Below are positions 43,439 to 52,828 of a stretch of DNA of 64,000 nt, piece by piece. The position numbers and the translations under genes are program-made. The notes below the pieces were generated by a model that saw only the letters and a list, made by a program, of their open reading frames with translations, had not been told where the DNA came from and did no database searches. The stretch comes from Caryophanales bacterium (GTDB lineage Bacteria; Bacillota; Bacilli; Bacillales; Amphibacillaceae), in assembly GCA_026168805.1 (NCBI GenBank), contig JAPFDS010000056.1, forward strand, positions 62,001 to 126,000, given 5' to 3'. Positions within the stretch are counted from its first letter, which is position 1; every line of letters begins with the position of its first letter.

Positions 43439-44644
43439 TTACGCCTCTTTTAGGGGTGTTTTTTGTTTTTGTTCAGAAGCATCGACAACTACAGCCGCCG
43501 AAGCATCTCCTACAATATTCACCGAAGTACGCATCATATCTAAAATTCGGTCGATTCCTGCAATGAGTGCAATTCCTTCTAGTGGTAAATTAACAGCCGC
43601 AAGGACCATTGTTAACATGATCATTCCCGCCCCCGGTACACCAGCAGTTCCAATGGAAGCAAGTGTTGCAATAAGTGCAACCATACCAATTTGACCAAAG
43701 GTTAATGTTACATCAAAGTATTGAGCAATAAATACAACTGCGAGTCCTTGATAAATAGCAGTACCATCCATATTAATCGTAGCACCTAAAGGTAACACAA
43801 AACTACTCGTTTCTTTTGACACTCCTAAGTTCTCTTCTGTGTTTTTCATTGTCACTGGTAATGTTCCGGCACTACTACTCGTACTAAAAGCAACTGCAGC
43901 AGCAGGGAAAATACCTTTGAAAAATGTAATAGGATTCATTTTTCCAAATGACTTCACAGCAGTAGAATAAACGAAACCAGCGTGAATGATACAAGCCACC
44001 AGCATGGCAACGATTAATTTCATCAAAGGAAGTAAGACCGAAAGTCCGTGTTCTCCTACAATTGGTGCAAGTAAACCGAAAATCCCTAGCGGAACAACAA
44101 ACATTACAATAGCTGTCACTTTGTACATAATTTCTGCAAACCCATCAAAGAAATCGGCGACAGGTTTTCCTTTATCTCCGATTAAAATAATTCCAATCCC
44201 AATGAAAATTGCAAAAAAGATAATTTGCAACATGTCCGCGTTCACTAAAGACTCAATAGGGTTCGTCGGAATAATATTGAGTAATGTTTGCACAACACCC
44301 TCGGTTTCATTTGTTGTTACTTCTTCTGTTATTGTAACATCTGCACCTTTTCCTGGAGAGAAAATATACCCAGCAAGGAGTCCAAGAGAGATAGCAATCA
44401 AACTTGTCGCTAAATAATACGTAATCGTTTTTCCACCTAGTCTTCCAAGTTTCTTGACGTCACCAGCACTCGTTACACCAACAATGATTGTTGATAAAAT
44501 AAGCGGAACAATAATAAATTTAATGAGTCTTAAGAATAGATCTCCTAATGGTTGAACGTGTTTAGCATCGTTACCAAAAATAACACCAACAATAATTGCA
44601 AGTATAAACGCAACAAATATCTGAATAATAAAACTTCTCTTCAT
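43439..44644 (-). CDS. Dicarboxylate/amino acid:cation symporter (DAACS family)
   Basis: Secondary transporter of the GltP/GltT family that takes up glutamate, aspartate or C4-dicarboxylates with Na+ or H+. SPITTTT-like signatures are seen as AFSTSSSAGTLPVTMK (HP1 serine-rich loop) and GATINMDGTAIYQG (the NMDGT cation site). GTAGVPGAGMIMLTMVL forms HP2. Eight spans, 401 residues. GGAGGAAT precedes the ATG. Monocistronic, with its own terminator. Confidence 0.93.
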   Translation of the reverse strand: MKRSFIIQIFVAFILAIIVGVIFGNDAKHVQPLGDLFLRLIKFIIVPLILSTIIVGVTSAGDVKKLGRLGGKTITYYLATSLIAISLGLLAGYIFSPGKGADVTITEEVTTNETEGVVQTLLNIIPTNPIESLVNADMLQIIFFAIFIGIGIILIGDKGKPVADFFDGFAEIMYKVTAIVMFVVPLGIFGLLAPIVGEHGLSVLLPLMKLIVAMLVACIIHAGFVYSTAVKSFGKMNPITFFKGIFPAAAVAFSTSSSAGTLPVTMKNTEENLGVSKETSSFVLPLGATINMDGTAIYQGLAVVFIAQYFDVTLTFGQIGMVALIATLASIGTAGVPGAGMIMLTMVLAAVNLPLEGIALIAGIDRILDMMRTSVNIVGDASAAVVVDASEQKQKTPLKEA

Positions 44645-45012
44645 ATCTGTATTCCTCCTTTCTTTATTGAATAACGACTACACAGTATGGAAATACTACT
44701 CGTAGACTGTTTGTATATGTCTATGTCGTAGATGTGAGGTTATTCATATGAAAAAGAGTATCCATATACGTAAGTTATTCACAGGAAAGTGTTTGGTGTG
44801 TTGCATGCATCCCAAAAGAGGCCAATCATAGCAACATCATCCACATTGGTGATTTTGGACGTACTAAATAAAGGGCTAAAAGTATGGATATAAAAGCATG
44901 ATGGAGCGAAACGGAAAAAAGTCGATATACTCACTTTTATTGACTTTAATAGGTGAAAATTGTATTATGAACGAAGTGAGGAATATTTATTTAACGTACA
45001 TGAGGTGAGATA
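44645..45012. other. Intergenic region with one possible tiny ORF
   Basis: Mostly unassigned. An ATG at 44748 with GTGAGG eight bases ahead opens a 27-codon, basic, three-cysteine ORF (MKKSIHIRKLF..., TAG at 44829-44831). It could be real or chance. The promoter at 44940 belongs to the next gene. Confidence 0.25.
44940..44968 (+). promoter_or_regulatory. Sigma-A promoter of the small membrane protein gene
   Basis: TTGACT (44940-44945), 17-base spacer and TATTAT (44963-44968), about 45 bases before the ATG at 45013. Confidence 0.6.
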
Positions 45013-45294
45013 ATGATTGAATCGGTATTTATGATTGGAATAGTGATGACGGTAGCTGCAGTTATTCTAGGGTTCATTCTAACGAGAGTGAATTTCAAAG
45101 CAACGTACGCCCCTTATTATCCATTTTTCGCGTTATTTATGGTGGGACTATTTTTACTCTTATTTGCAACAATCATAGAAAAACAAGTGATTTTAGGAGC
45201 TGGTCTCGGTGGTTGGGGAATTGCATGTCTATTCGCTTCAGCGATCGGATTTATTGTAACAGCAATCCTTGATACATATAGACATCATGCATAA
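45013..45294 (+). CDS. Small membrane protein, YesK-like
   Basis: A 93-residue protein with three hydrophobic segments and the glycine-rich GAGLGGWGIACLFASAIGF near the end, which I associate with the YesK-like family; the attribution is from memory. GAGGTGAG precedes the ATG, and promoter and terminator are clear, so it is a monocistronic gene. Function unknown. Confidence 0.7.
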   Translation: MIESVFMIGIVMTVAAVILGFILTRVNFKATYAPYYPFFALFMVGLFLLLFATIIEKQVILGAGLGGWGIACLFASAIGFIVTAILDTYRHHA

Positions 45295-45303
45295 GAGTGA
45301 GCA

Positions 45304-45334
45304 AAAGAGTGGACGAATGTTCCGCTCTTTTTTT
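45304..45334 (+). terminator. Terminator after the YesK-like gene
   Basis: AAAGAGTGGA pairs with TCCGCTCTTT (one G-U pair) around a seven-base loop, followed by TTTT. Confidence 0.8.
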
Positions 45335-45408
45335 ATGTCTAAAATACATAAAACAGAACGAGTATGATACGATAACAGCAATTACGTGAGATAGAAAGGT
45401 GAGAAATG

Positions 45409-46113
45409 ATGAAAATACTCATCGTAGAAGACGACAAACCGATTGCGGCAGGGTTAACCTATTCACTTGAACAAGAAAATTACGAAACGATTGTATGCTA
45501 CACGTGTAAAGAAGCGCAAGAAGTGGTGGCTTCCCAATTAGACGACATTACACTTTGTTTATTAGACTTATCTCTTCCAGATGGAAGTGGTTATGATATA
45601 TGTAAAATGGTCAAAGAAAAAAGTGACGTACCGGTTATCTTTCTAACAGCGGTGGATGATGAAGTAAATGTTGTCATGGGACTAGATATGGGTGCAGACG
45701 ACTATATTACTAAGCCATTTCGAATTAGAGAATTGTTGTCCCGCATAGCTTCCGTATTAAGACGCTATGAAAGACAACCTACGAATGACACCCACATGAA
45801 AAAGATTAGACACATAACAGTAGATACGATGCGCGGTAAAGTATGTACACATGGAAATGAAATTGAACTCACAGCAATGGAATACCGCTTATTGCTGACG
45901 TTTATTTCACATCCTAACCAAGTGCTCACACGTGAACAAATTCTTGAAAAATTATGGGATGCCGCTGGAGAATTTGTCAATGACAATACATTAACCGTAT
46001 ATATAAAACGACTCAGAGAAAAAATAGAAGAAAATCCTCAAAGACCAACATTTATTACAACTGTACGAGGAGTGGGGTACAGAATAGGGGATGCATATGC
46101 TACGAAATCGTGA
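45409..46113 (+). CDS. OmpR/PhoB-family response regulator
   Basis: Two-component response regulator. The receiver domain (1-~115) has the acidic pair in LIVEDD, the phosphorylated Asp in LLDLSLPDGSGY, Thr in IFLTAV and Lys in YITKPF. The C-terminal winged helix ends in TVYIKRLREKIEENPQRPTFITTVRGVGYRIG. Two ATGs lie next to each other; the second (45409) is better spaced from AAAGGTG. The kinase gene overlaps its 3' end. The likely target sites are the 11-bp spaced boxes at 47109-47164. Confidence 0.92.
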   Translation: MKILIVEDDKPIAAGLTYSLEQENYETIVCYTCKEAQEVVASQLDDITLCLLDLSLPDGSGYDICKMVKEKSDVPVIFLTAVDDEVNVVMGLDMGADDYITKPFRIRELLSRIASVLRRYERQPTNDTHMKKIRHITVDTMRGKVCTHGNEIELTAMEYRLLLTFISHPNQVLTREQILEKLWDAAGEFVNDNTLTVYIKRLREKIEENPQRPTFITTVRGVGYRIGDAYATKS

Positions 46114-47101
46114 AATAAAGGTGTTTTTGGTTTTATTTATCATCATTTTTATCGCATCCATTTTAGTAGCTATGTTTACGAACATTTCTGCCGTTGTTCT
46201 TGTAGGAATTGTTGGAATTATATACATGATCCTGTTCATTGTTTTCACATGGAATCGATATCGCTTGATTCGAAAGTTAGCCGAATATGTGCGCGATATC
46301 AGCAGTGGGAATTATGCGCTGGATGTTCGTGATAACGTTGAAGGTGAGCTGAGTATTCTTAAAAATGAAATTTATAAAGTAACGAGTAAGTTAGCTGAAC
46401 AAAGCAGTGCACTCGAAGAAGATAAAATTCATTTAGTTGATTCCATCTCTGATATTTCTCATCAGTTAAAAACACCATTGACATCAATGACAATGATGGC
46501 TGACTTTTTAGCTTCACCAGATTTACCTGAAGCAAAAAGAGAAGAGTTTTCAACGGTTTTATTAAGACAGTTGGAACGCATCGATTGGCTTGTATCCTCG
46601 CTGTTAAAACTATCAAAAATTGATGCAGGATCCGTTCAATTTGTAAAAGAACAAATGAACGTGGAATATTTCATTGAATATGTACTCGAGCGTATTCAAA
46701 AGAACGAGAGAACGAAAGAAACAACCATTGTTGTAAATGGGGAAGCTGATGCGCTCATTTCGTGCGATAAAAACTGGACAGCTGAAGCATTCATTAATGT
46801 CATCAATAATTGCATAGAACATTCACCTCAAGGGGAAGCGGTAGAAATTCGCTGGAAAACAAATGCGCTCTATACGCAAATAGACGTGCAAGACCATGGG
46901 CCAGGCATTTCCTTCAAGGAACGTACGCAAATTTTTAACCGGTTTTTTAAAGGAGAGCATGCAAGTGAAGATAGTGTAGGAATTGGACTTGCAATGGCGC
47001 ACAGCATCATTACAAATCAACAAGGATCCATTGAAATAGATAGTGAAATAGGCAAAGGAACGACATTTATCATCACGTTATATCACCCTTCAAAGAAATG
47101 A
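46097..47101 (+). CDS. Sensor histidine kinase with short sensor region
   Basis: Membrane histidine kinase with two N-terminal spans that are separated by only a few residues (KVFLVLFIIIFIASILVAM and AVVLVGIVGIIYMILFIVF). It therefore has no extracellular sensor domain, as in intramembrane-sensing kinases that read out an ABC transporter. HAMP-like linker, then H-box ISHQLKTPLTSM, N-box INNCIEHS, DHGPGIS and GIGLAMAHSII. ATG 46097 (GGGG six bases upstream) is favoured over 46091. It overlaps the regulator gene. Confidence 0.9.
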   Translation: MLRNREIKVFLVLFIIIFIASILVAMFTNISAVVLVGIVGIIYMILFIVFTWNRYRLIRKLAEYVRDISSGNYALDVRDNVEGELSILKNEIYKVTSKLAEQSSALEEDKIHLVDSISDISHQLKTPLTSMTMMADFLASPDLPEAKREEFSTVLLRQLERIDWLVSSLLKLSKIDAGSVQFVKEQMNVEYFIEYVLERIQKNERTKETTIVVNGEADALISCDKNWTAEAFINVINNCIEHSPQGEAVEIRWKTNALYTQIDVQDHGPGISFKERTQIFNRFFKGEHASEDSVGIGLAMAHSIITNQQGSIEIDSEIGKGTTFIITLYHPSKK

Positions 47102-47108
47102 TTCAGTA

Positions 47109-47164
47109 AAGTGACAATATCGTCACTTACGATTCACTTCAATGTCACTTTCGCTTTATATACT
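47109..47164 (+). promoter_or_regulatory. Three TCACTT boxes at 11-bp spacing plus an inverted copy, before the ABC genes
   Basis: TCACTT occurs at 47123, 47134 and 47145, exactly one helical turn apart. AAGTGA at 47109 is the same box inverted, forming the dyad AAGTGAC-N6-GTCACTT. A -10 box TATACT lies at 47159-47164 with no good -35, and the ABC ATPase starts at 47197. This is the arrangement expected for an OmpR-type activator binding as direct-repeat dimers upstream of a weak promoter. Confidence 0.65.
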
Positions 47165-47196
47165 GAGAGTATCAATCATTTCGTGGAGGTCATATT

Positions 47197-47880
47197 ATGG
47201 ATATATTAACCGTTAAAAATTTATCAAAAACATATGGAACAGGTGAAACGGCTGTGAAGGCACTGGATGATGTTTCTTTTTCAGTGAAAAAAGGGGAGTT
47301 CGTTGCGATTATTGGAGCTTCAGGTTCAGGTAAATCAACACTTCTTCATATGATTGGAGGTGTCGACCGACCGTCAAGTGGGAATGTGACGATTGAGAAT
47401 ACAGATATTTATAATTTAAATGAAACGAATCTCGCTATTTTTAGAAGACGTCAAATTGGCCTGATTTATCAATTTTATAATTTAATTCCCGTGCTTACTG
47501 TGGAAGAAAACATCACGTTACCGATGTTATTAGACGGGCATAAAGTAAATGAAAAACAATTTAATGAACTCATTGAACAGCTGGATTTAGTGGATCGACT
47601 GCAACATTTGCCAAATGAATTGTCAGGTGGACAACAACAACGTGTTTCTATCGGACGGGCATTGATTAGTCATCCAGCTTTAATGCTTGCAGATGAACCA
47701 ACCGGAAACTTAGATAGTGAAACGAGTGCTGAAATTGTCGATTTGCTAAAAATGTTTAACAAAACATTTAATCAAACACTCATTATGATTACACATGATG
47801 ACCGGATTGCTCTCCAGGCAGATCGCATTATTACGATAAAAGACGGACAAATCGCAAATGACGAGGTGATTCGTCCATGA
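47197..47880 (+). CDS. ABC transporter ATPase (MacB/BceA type)
   Basis: ATP-binding protein of the MacB/LolD/BceA family, 227 residues. Walker A GASGSGKST, signature LSGGQQQRVSIGRA, Walker B LMLADEPTGNLD and switch His in MITHDDR. RQIGLIYQFYNLIPVLTVEENI is the typical Q-loop. TGGAGGTC precedes the ATG. It overlaps the permease gene by four bases (ATGA) and works with it. Confidence 0.93.
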   Translation: MDILTVKNLSKTYGTGETAVKALDDVSFSVKKGEFVAIIGASGSGKSTLLHMIGGVDRPSSGNVTIENTDIYNLNETNLAIFRRRQIGLIYQFYNLIPVLTVEENITLPMLLDGHKVNEKQFNELIEQLDLVDRLQHLPNELSGGQQQRVSIGRALISHPALMLADEPTGNLDSETSAEIVDLLKMFNKTFNQTLIMITHDDRIALQADRIITIKDGQIANDEVIRP

Positions 47881-50513
47881 ATATCGTTAATAAATTAACA
47901 TTGCGGCAAATGAGGAAAAATAAACGGCAGACACTCGTGACGATTATTGGTGTCATTATTTCCGTAGCAATGGTGTCTGCAGTGGCAATTTTAGCGACTT
48001 CCTTTTTGAACCTCATGCAAAGAGAAATCATTGCCGAAGAAGGCGATTGGCACGTAGAATTCCAAGATTTAAATGAGGAGCAAGTGCAGGCCATTCAAAC
48101 GGATAAAGATACGAAAAAAAGTTATTTGTCACGTGATGTTGGATTTGCCTATTTAGAAGGAAGTGAAAATGAAGAAAAGCCTTACGTATTTTTGAAACAG
48201 TTTGATCAAAGAGGACTCAAAGAATATCCTATGCAATTGACAGAAGGACGCATGCCGGAACATGAAGGGGAAGTTGTTTTAACAGAACATATTGATACAA
48301 ATGCTGGTGTGACGTATGACATAGGTGATGAGATTACCTTGGAAGTCGGTTCGCGTGTCATAGACCAAGCGACAGCTGAGGATCGGGGTATGCCTGAAAC
48401 AGCTACCATTGACGAAACATACTCGCTTATCCTAGATGACGATGATGAAAAAATCAATGAAACAATTGATGTGGAGTCAACGCAAACACTAAAAGTTGTC
48501 GGTTTCATCGAACGTCCAGATTGGGAACCCTATTGGTCACCAGGATATACGATTGTTTCTTATTTAGATCCGATAAAGGTATCTTCGAAAGACAAAGTAA
48601 ACCTGCTTGTAACGAACAAAAAAGTAAATTTTAATTTTTATAAAGACACGCAAAATTATGCAAAAGAACAAAACATCGATTCCTATGAAATGCATGATTC
48701 TTTACTTCAAACCTATGGTGTTTTCAGTAATTTAGGAATGGCCCAAGCCTTATTTATTTTTGTAGGAATAATTATGATTATTATTATGGTTGGATCTGTA
48801 TCACTCATTTACAATGCATTTGCAATCTCCGTCTCCGAACGCTCCCGTCAGCTCGGAATGCTTTCGAGTGTAGGTGCGACGAAAAAACAAAAGAGAAATA
48901 GTGTTTTATTTGAAGGAGCAGTCATTGGTGCCATTAGTATTCCTATTGGATTTTTAAGTGGGGTTCTAGGATTAGCGGTTACTTTTTACTTTATCAATGA
49001 AAAACTAACGAATGCATTTGGTTTTACAGAAACATTGCGTGTTGCCGTAACACCTTCAACGATTGTATTTGCCATCATTGTTTCTGTACTAACCATTTTT
49101 ATTTCCGTCTATATTCCGGCAAGAAGAGCGTCTAAAATTTCAGCAATTGATGCCATTCGCCAATCGGAAGACATTAAGCTTACACGTAAAAAAATCAAAA
49201 CGTCAAAATTCGTCCGAAAAGTATTCGGTTTTGAAGCAGAGATTGGTCTTAAAAACTTAAAACGTAATAAGAAACGCTATGTGGCGACTGTATTTTCATT
49301 GTTTATTAGTATCGTTCTGTTTTTATCCGTTGCCTTTTTCACAGATACATTGAAGCGAACGGTAGAGCTAACGCAAGATGGACAAAATTATGATATCGAA
49401 GTAACTTTTGATAAGAATGAGCAATTAACGAAAGAAGATCAGGACATAATTGAAGAGATCAAGCAATTCTCAGATGTAACGGATTCTAATTTAGTGCGAT
49501 CTGGATGGTTAGAAACTCTTATTGATGAAAAATATATTCCTGAAGAGTCGAAAGATCAAATAGAAGAGGAATATTCTAGTGACGCAGAAGTGCCTTTTGG
49601 TGTATATTTCCATGTTCTTGAAGACGACGCTTTGGAAGAATTTGCAGATGAAGCTGGTGTCTCAAAGGAACAACTTCATGATCCTGATTCCATCCAAGGG
49701 ATAATCATTAATTGGACATCAATTATTGATGTAGACGAAAATGCATACAAAGAACAACGAGCTATGGATATTCAACAAGGCGAGGAAATTACCTTAGCTG
49801 TTGAAAATTATCAAGTTGACGAGATTGTGGATATTGGTCAACTAACAGTGGCTGGAATTTCGAATACATTTCCAATGGGAGTCGAACCCATTCGATATCA
49901 GCTCGGGGTAAACGTCGTTATATCTGAGACAGGATATGAACAACTTCACATCGATGAATATGACTTTATTTTTCCACCGTATTACAAACTTTATCTAACA
50001 TCATCCGACGCCATTCAAACGGGAGATGAAATAGCCGCATTAGATTATCCTAGTTTAAGTATGTTTAATTTTGCCAAAATGAACCAAGATGATCAACAAT
50101 TTTCGTTTGTTATATCGGTGTTTGTCTATGGATTTATTACGCTCATTACACTCATATCCATAGCAAATATCTTTAATACGATTACAACAAGTATCGCACT
50201 GAGAAAACGCGAATTTGGCATGCTGAAATCTGTTGGAATGACGCCAAAAGGGTTTAACAAAATGATTCGCTATGAAAGTATTTTTTATGGATTAAAAGCG
50301 TTGTTGTACGGTCTACCAATTAGTATTGGGCTCATGTACCTCATGCATATCGCTTTATCAGATGGATTCATATTAACCTTTAAAATTCCGTGGATTCCAG
50401 TTGGTATTGTCATTGTGGCTGTTTTTGTAATCGTAAGTATATCGATGTTGTATGCAAGTGCGAAGTTGAAAAAACAAAACATCATTGACGCGTTGAAACA
50501 AGAAAATATGTAA
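47877..50513 (+). CDS. Large FtsX-domain ABC permease
   Basis: An 878-residue permease with two FtsX core domains (near residues 300-440 and 740-870). An N-terminal TM helix and a periplasmic-type domain of about 240 residues precede the first core, and another large extracellular domain lies between the cores. It resembles the MacB-like mechanotransmission permeases that resist or sense peptide antibiotics, not the 10-TM BceB itself. With the adjacent regulator, short-sensor kinase and ATPase it makes a complete four-gene module. The substrate is not known; an antimicrobial peptide is a reasonable inference. Confidence 0.88.
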   Translation: MNIVNKLTLRQMRKNKRQTLVTIIGVIISVAMVSAVAILATSFLNLMQREIIAEEGDWHVEFQDLNEEQVQAIQTDKDTKKSYLSRDVGFAYLEGSENEEKPYVFLKQFDQRGLKEYPMQLTEGRMPEHEGEVVLTEHIDTNAGVTYDIGDEITLEVGSRVIDQATAEDRGMPETATIDETYSLILDDDDEKINETIDVESTQTLKVVGFIERPDWEPYWSPGYTIVSYLDPIKVSSKDKVNLLVTNKKVNFNFYKDTQNYAKEQNIDSYEMHDSLLQTYGVFSNLGMAQALFIFVGIIMIIIMVGSVSLIYNAFAISVSERSRQLGMLSSVGATKKQKRNSVLFEGAVIGAISIPIGFLSGVLGLAVTFYFINEKLTNAFGFTETLRVAVTPSTIVFAIIVSVLTIFISVYIPARRASKISAIDAIRQSEDIKLTRKKIKTSKFVRKVFGFEAEIGLKNLKRNKKRYVATVFSLFISIVLFLSVAFFTDTLKRTVELTQDGQNYDIEVTFDKNEQLTKEDQDIIEEIKQFSDVTDSNLVRSGWLETLIDEKYIPEESKDQIEEEYSSDAEVPFGVYFHVLEDDALEEFADEAGVSKEQLHDPDSIQGIIINWTSIIDVDENAYKEQRAMDIQQGEEITLAVENYQVDEIVDIGQLTVAGISNTFPMGVEPIRYQLGVNVVISETGYEQLHIDEYDFIFPPYYKLYLTSSDAIQTGDEIAALDYPSLSMFNFAKMNQDDQQFSFVISVFVYGFITLITLISIANIFNTITTSIALRKREFGMLKSVGMTPKGFNKMIRYESIFYGLKALLYGLPISIGLMYLMHIALSDGFILTFKIPWIPVGIVIVAVFVIVSISMLYASAKLKKQNIIDALKQENM

Positions 50514-50515
50514 AT

Positions 50516-50554
50516 GAAAAAGTGCTGCCACTATAATGTGTGCAGCACTTTTTT
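50516..50554. terminator. Bidirectional terminator between permease and thioesterase genes
   Basis: AAAAAGTGCTGC pairs with GCAGCACTTTTT around a 13-base loop, with A/T runs on both sides, between convergent genes. Confidence 0.87.
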
Positions 50555-50555
50555 A

Positions 50556-50990
50556 TTAGTTGTTTCCATATTTACTTTTCAACATTTCATACACATCTGG
50601 CGCAACTTTATGTAACCGTGCCGGTTTCCAATCTTCGTTTAACCACATGTGTAGCGAAGTTCCTTTGGCAAGTAATTCTTGATGATCATCTGTATTCCTA
50701 TAAACTTCATATGAAAATTCAAGTCGCGCAGGTGAAAAGCTAGATATTGTTGTAGAAATATGGAGCTCGTCATCATAATGAGCCGGTTTCATATATTGCA
50801 CATGCACATCAAGCACTGGCAGAAGCAACCCTAAATCTTCCATATCTTTATAAGCAACGCCTTCGTTTCGCATCATTTCTGTACGAGCGTTTTCAAACCA
50901 ACTAATATAATTTGCGTGGTGGGCAACTCTCATTTGATCAGTATCTTTATAGTTCACCCGTATTGTATGCATAAAATGACTTTGTTCCAT
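50556..50990 (-). CDS. Acyl-CoA thioesterase, YbgC/4-hydroxybenzoyl-CoA type
   Basis: Hot-dog-fold thioesterase that hydrolyses acyl-CoA. The signature VNYKDTDQMRVAHHANYISWFENAR carries the catalytic Asp and His of the YbgC branch. About 144 residues. AAAGGA lies eight bases before ATG 50990; an ATG at 50999 is also in frame. It lies directly after the acyl-CoA synthetase gene, so the two probably form an operon. Confidence 0.9.
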   Translation of the reverse strand: MEQSHFMHTIRVNYKDTDQMRVAHHANYISWFENARTEMMRNEGVAYKDMEDLGLLLPVLDVHVQYMKPAHYDDELHISTTISSFSPARLEFSYEVYRNTDDHQELLAKGTSLHMWLNEDWKPARLHKVAPDVYEMLKSKYGNN

Positions 50991-51002
50991 ATGTATCATC
51001 CT

Positions 51003-52730
51003 TTATTTTGTACGTTTTTCTTTCGCTAACTCTTTCAGTCTAAACTTTTGAATTTTACCCGTACTCGTCATTGGCCATTCATTTTCGTCAATAAACCAAA
51101 CGTGTCGTGGTACTTTAAATCGAGCAACTTTTCCAGTACACCAATCGACAATCTCGCGTCGAGTACATGTTGCCTCTTCTTTTAGTTCAATAAATGCTGC
51201 TCCAGCTTCAGAAGTGACACGGTCAGGTACCCCTACAATGTACACTTGACTGACATCTGGATGTTTACTAATGACATCTTCAGCTTCTTTCGGTGCGACA
51301 AGTTCTCCAGATACTTTATATAAATCGGTACTTCTCCCAAGGACTTGTAAGTATCCATGCTCATCAATGATCCCAACATCTCCCGTACGAAGCCAACCGT
51401 CTTTATCAATTGCGCGAGCTGTTTCTTCTGGTTTGTTGTAATACCCTCGTGTGACGGTATTTCCACGAATGGTTAGTTCACCAACCGATCCATTGGGAAT
51501 ATCTTCTAGCGTTTCAGGATCAATCGTTTTATATTGAACATTGCTACCGTTAAATTCATCCAAACCTGAGACTCCGCCGAGTTTCGGACGACCTACACGA
51601 GTCGTGATTCGTTCAATTGGATCGTCTAATTCAGTCGTCACTCCAGATGAAGTCACTTCCGTTTGTCCATATCCGGTTAAAATTTCAGTGAGCCCTAACT
51701 CATCCACTGCACGTTGCCACACATGTGCTGGAGCAGGAGCCGCACCACACCACATGGCATATAAATGCGATAGATCAAATTCTTTTAAGCGTGGGTGATT
51801 TAATAGTGGTACGAGCATCGTCGGTACACATAGTAAATCATTCGCTTCATATTTCTCCATCATTTCCAGTGCAGAAAGTGGCGTGAAAACCGGTGCAGAG
51901 ATGAGTGAACCACCAACGAAAGACATCGCTAAAATTCCTTCGACAATTGCAAAACAGTGATAGAAGGGAAGGGGAGCAAATGTTGTCCGCCCATCTTCAA
52001 TTGCTCGGCTCACACACGTACTGTATGCACAACGAAGAAGCATATCATGGGTAAGCATAACTCCTTTTGGTTTGCCAGTAGAGCCAGATGTATACATAAT
52101 AATCCCAATCTCATCTGGATAATTGGAATGGTCCCAACGATTGAGTAGCGTTTCATCACTAACTTCTTCAGCGCCTGTTAAAAATGAATTCCAGGAAGTA
52201 AAACGCTCATCTAGCTTAGTATCTGTTGTTTGTATGCATATCAGTTGTTCCAGTTTATTGTTTTCTTGAAAAGGTGTCTCATCTAATAATCTAGCAATCG
52301 ACTGTCCTGTTTCATTCGAACGTATCTTGTCGTGAAACAGAAGAAAACGAGTATCTGATTGGGAAAGAATATACCCGAGTTCGTCTTTGCTGAGCATCGT
52401 ATTGATTGGAATGAGAACAGCACCGACCATAGAAGCGGCAATCATCAAGGATGGATATGTAGCGTCATTTTCCATTAATATCGCTATATGATCCCGTCTT
52501 TTTACACCTCGTTGCAGGAATGACTTTGCATACTTTCGTGCATTCTCCCAAACTTCACTATATGTAATCGTTTGATTGTGTATGTAAATAAAAGGTTGAT
52601 CCCCGTACTGTTCACATGCTTTATGAAAATGTCTTGCGACTGTATCACGTGGCCACTCTTTGAAGCGACTTTCTAGCATATGACGCCTTTCTTGAACGGT
52701 TTGTTTCGTAAGACTTTGCATTGCAATCAT
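51003..52730 (-). CDS. AMP-forming acyl-CoA synthetase
   Basis: Adenylate-forming enzyme that activates a carboxylic acid, probably a fatty acid, to its CoA ester. P-loop YTSGSTGKPKGVMLTH, A5 motif GYGQTE, hinge GWLRTGD followed by YKVSGELVAPKEAEDV, and the catalytic Lys in MTSTGKIQKFRL are all intact. 575 residues, no membrane anchor. AAGGGG precedes the ATG. The thioesterase gene follows 12 bp on. Confidence 0.92.
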   Translation of the reverse strand: MIAMQSLTKQTVQERRHMLESRFKEWPRDTVARHFHKACEQYGDQPFIYIHNQTITYSEVWENARKYAKSFLQRGVKRRDHIAILMENDATYPSLMIAASMVGAVLIPINTMLSKDELGYILSQSDTRFLLFHDKIRSNETGQSIARLLDETPFQENNKLEQLICIQTTDTKLDERFTSWNSFLTGAEEVSDETLLNRWDHSNYPDEIGIIMYTSGSTGKPKGVMLTHDMLLRCAYSTCVSRAIEDGRTTFAPLPFYHCFAIVEGILAMSFVGGSLISAPVFTPLSALEMMEKYEANDLLCVPTMLVPLLNHPRLKEFDLSHLYAMWCGAAPAPAHVWQRAVDELGLTEILTGYGQTEVTSSGVTTELDDPIERITTRVGRPKLGGVSGLDEFNGSNVQYKTIDPETLEDIPNGSVGELTIRGNTVTRGYYNKPEETARAIDKDGWLRTGDVGIIDEHGYLQVLGRSTDLYKVSGELVAPKEAEDVISKHPDVSQVYIVGVPDRVTSEAGAAFIELKEEATCTRREIVDWCTGKVARFKVPRHVWFIDENEWPMTSTGKIQKFRLKELAKEKRTK

Positions 52731-52794
52731 TCATCCCCTTTTGACATGTAATAAAGTAGTTTCATATATAGTATACTCATTTCCAATCCAATAA

Positions 52795-52824
52795 CAAAAA
52801 AATCTCCCGCTCATGCGAGAGATT
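52795..52824 (-). terminator. Terminator of cvfB
   Basis: AATCTCCCGC pairs with GCGAGAGATT (one mismatch) around TCAT; on the minus strand T7 follows. Confidence 0.85.
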
Positions 52825-52828
52825 CCTC

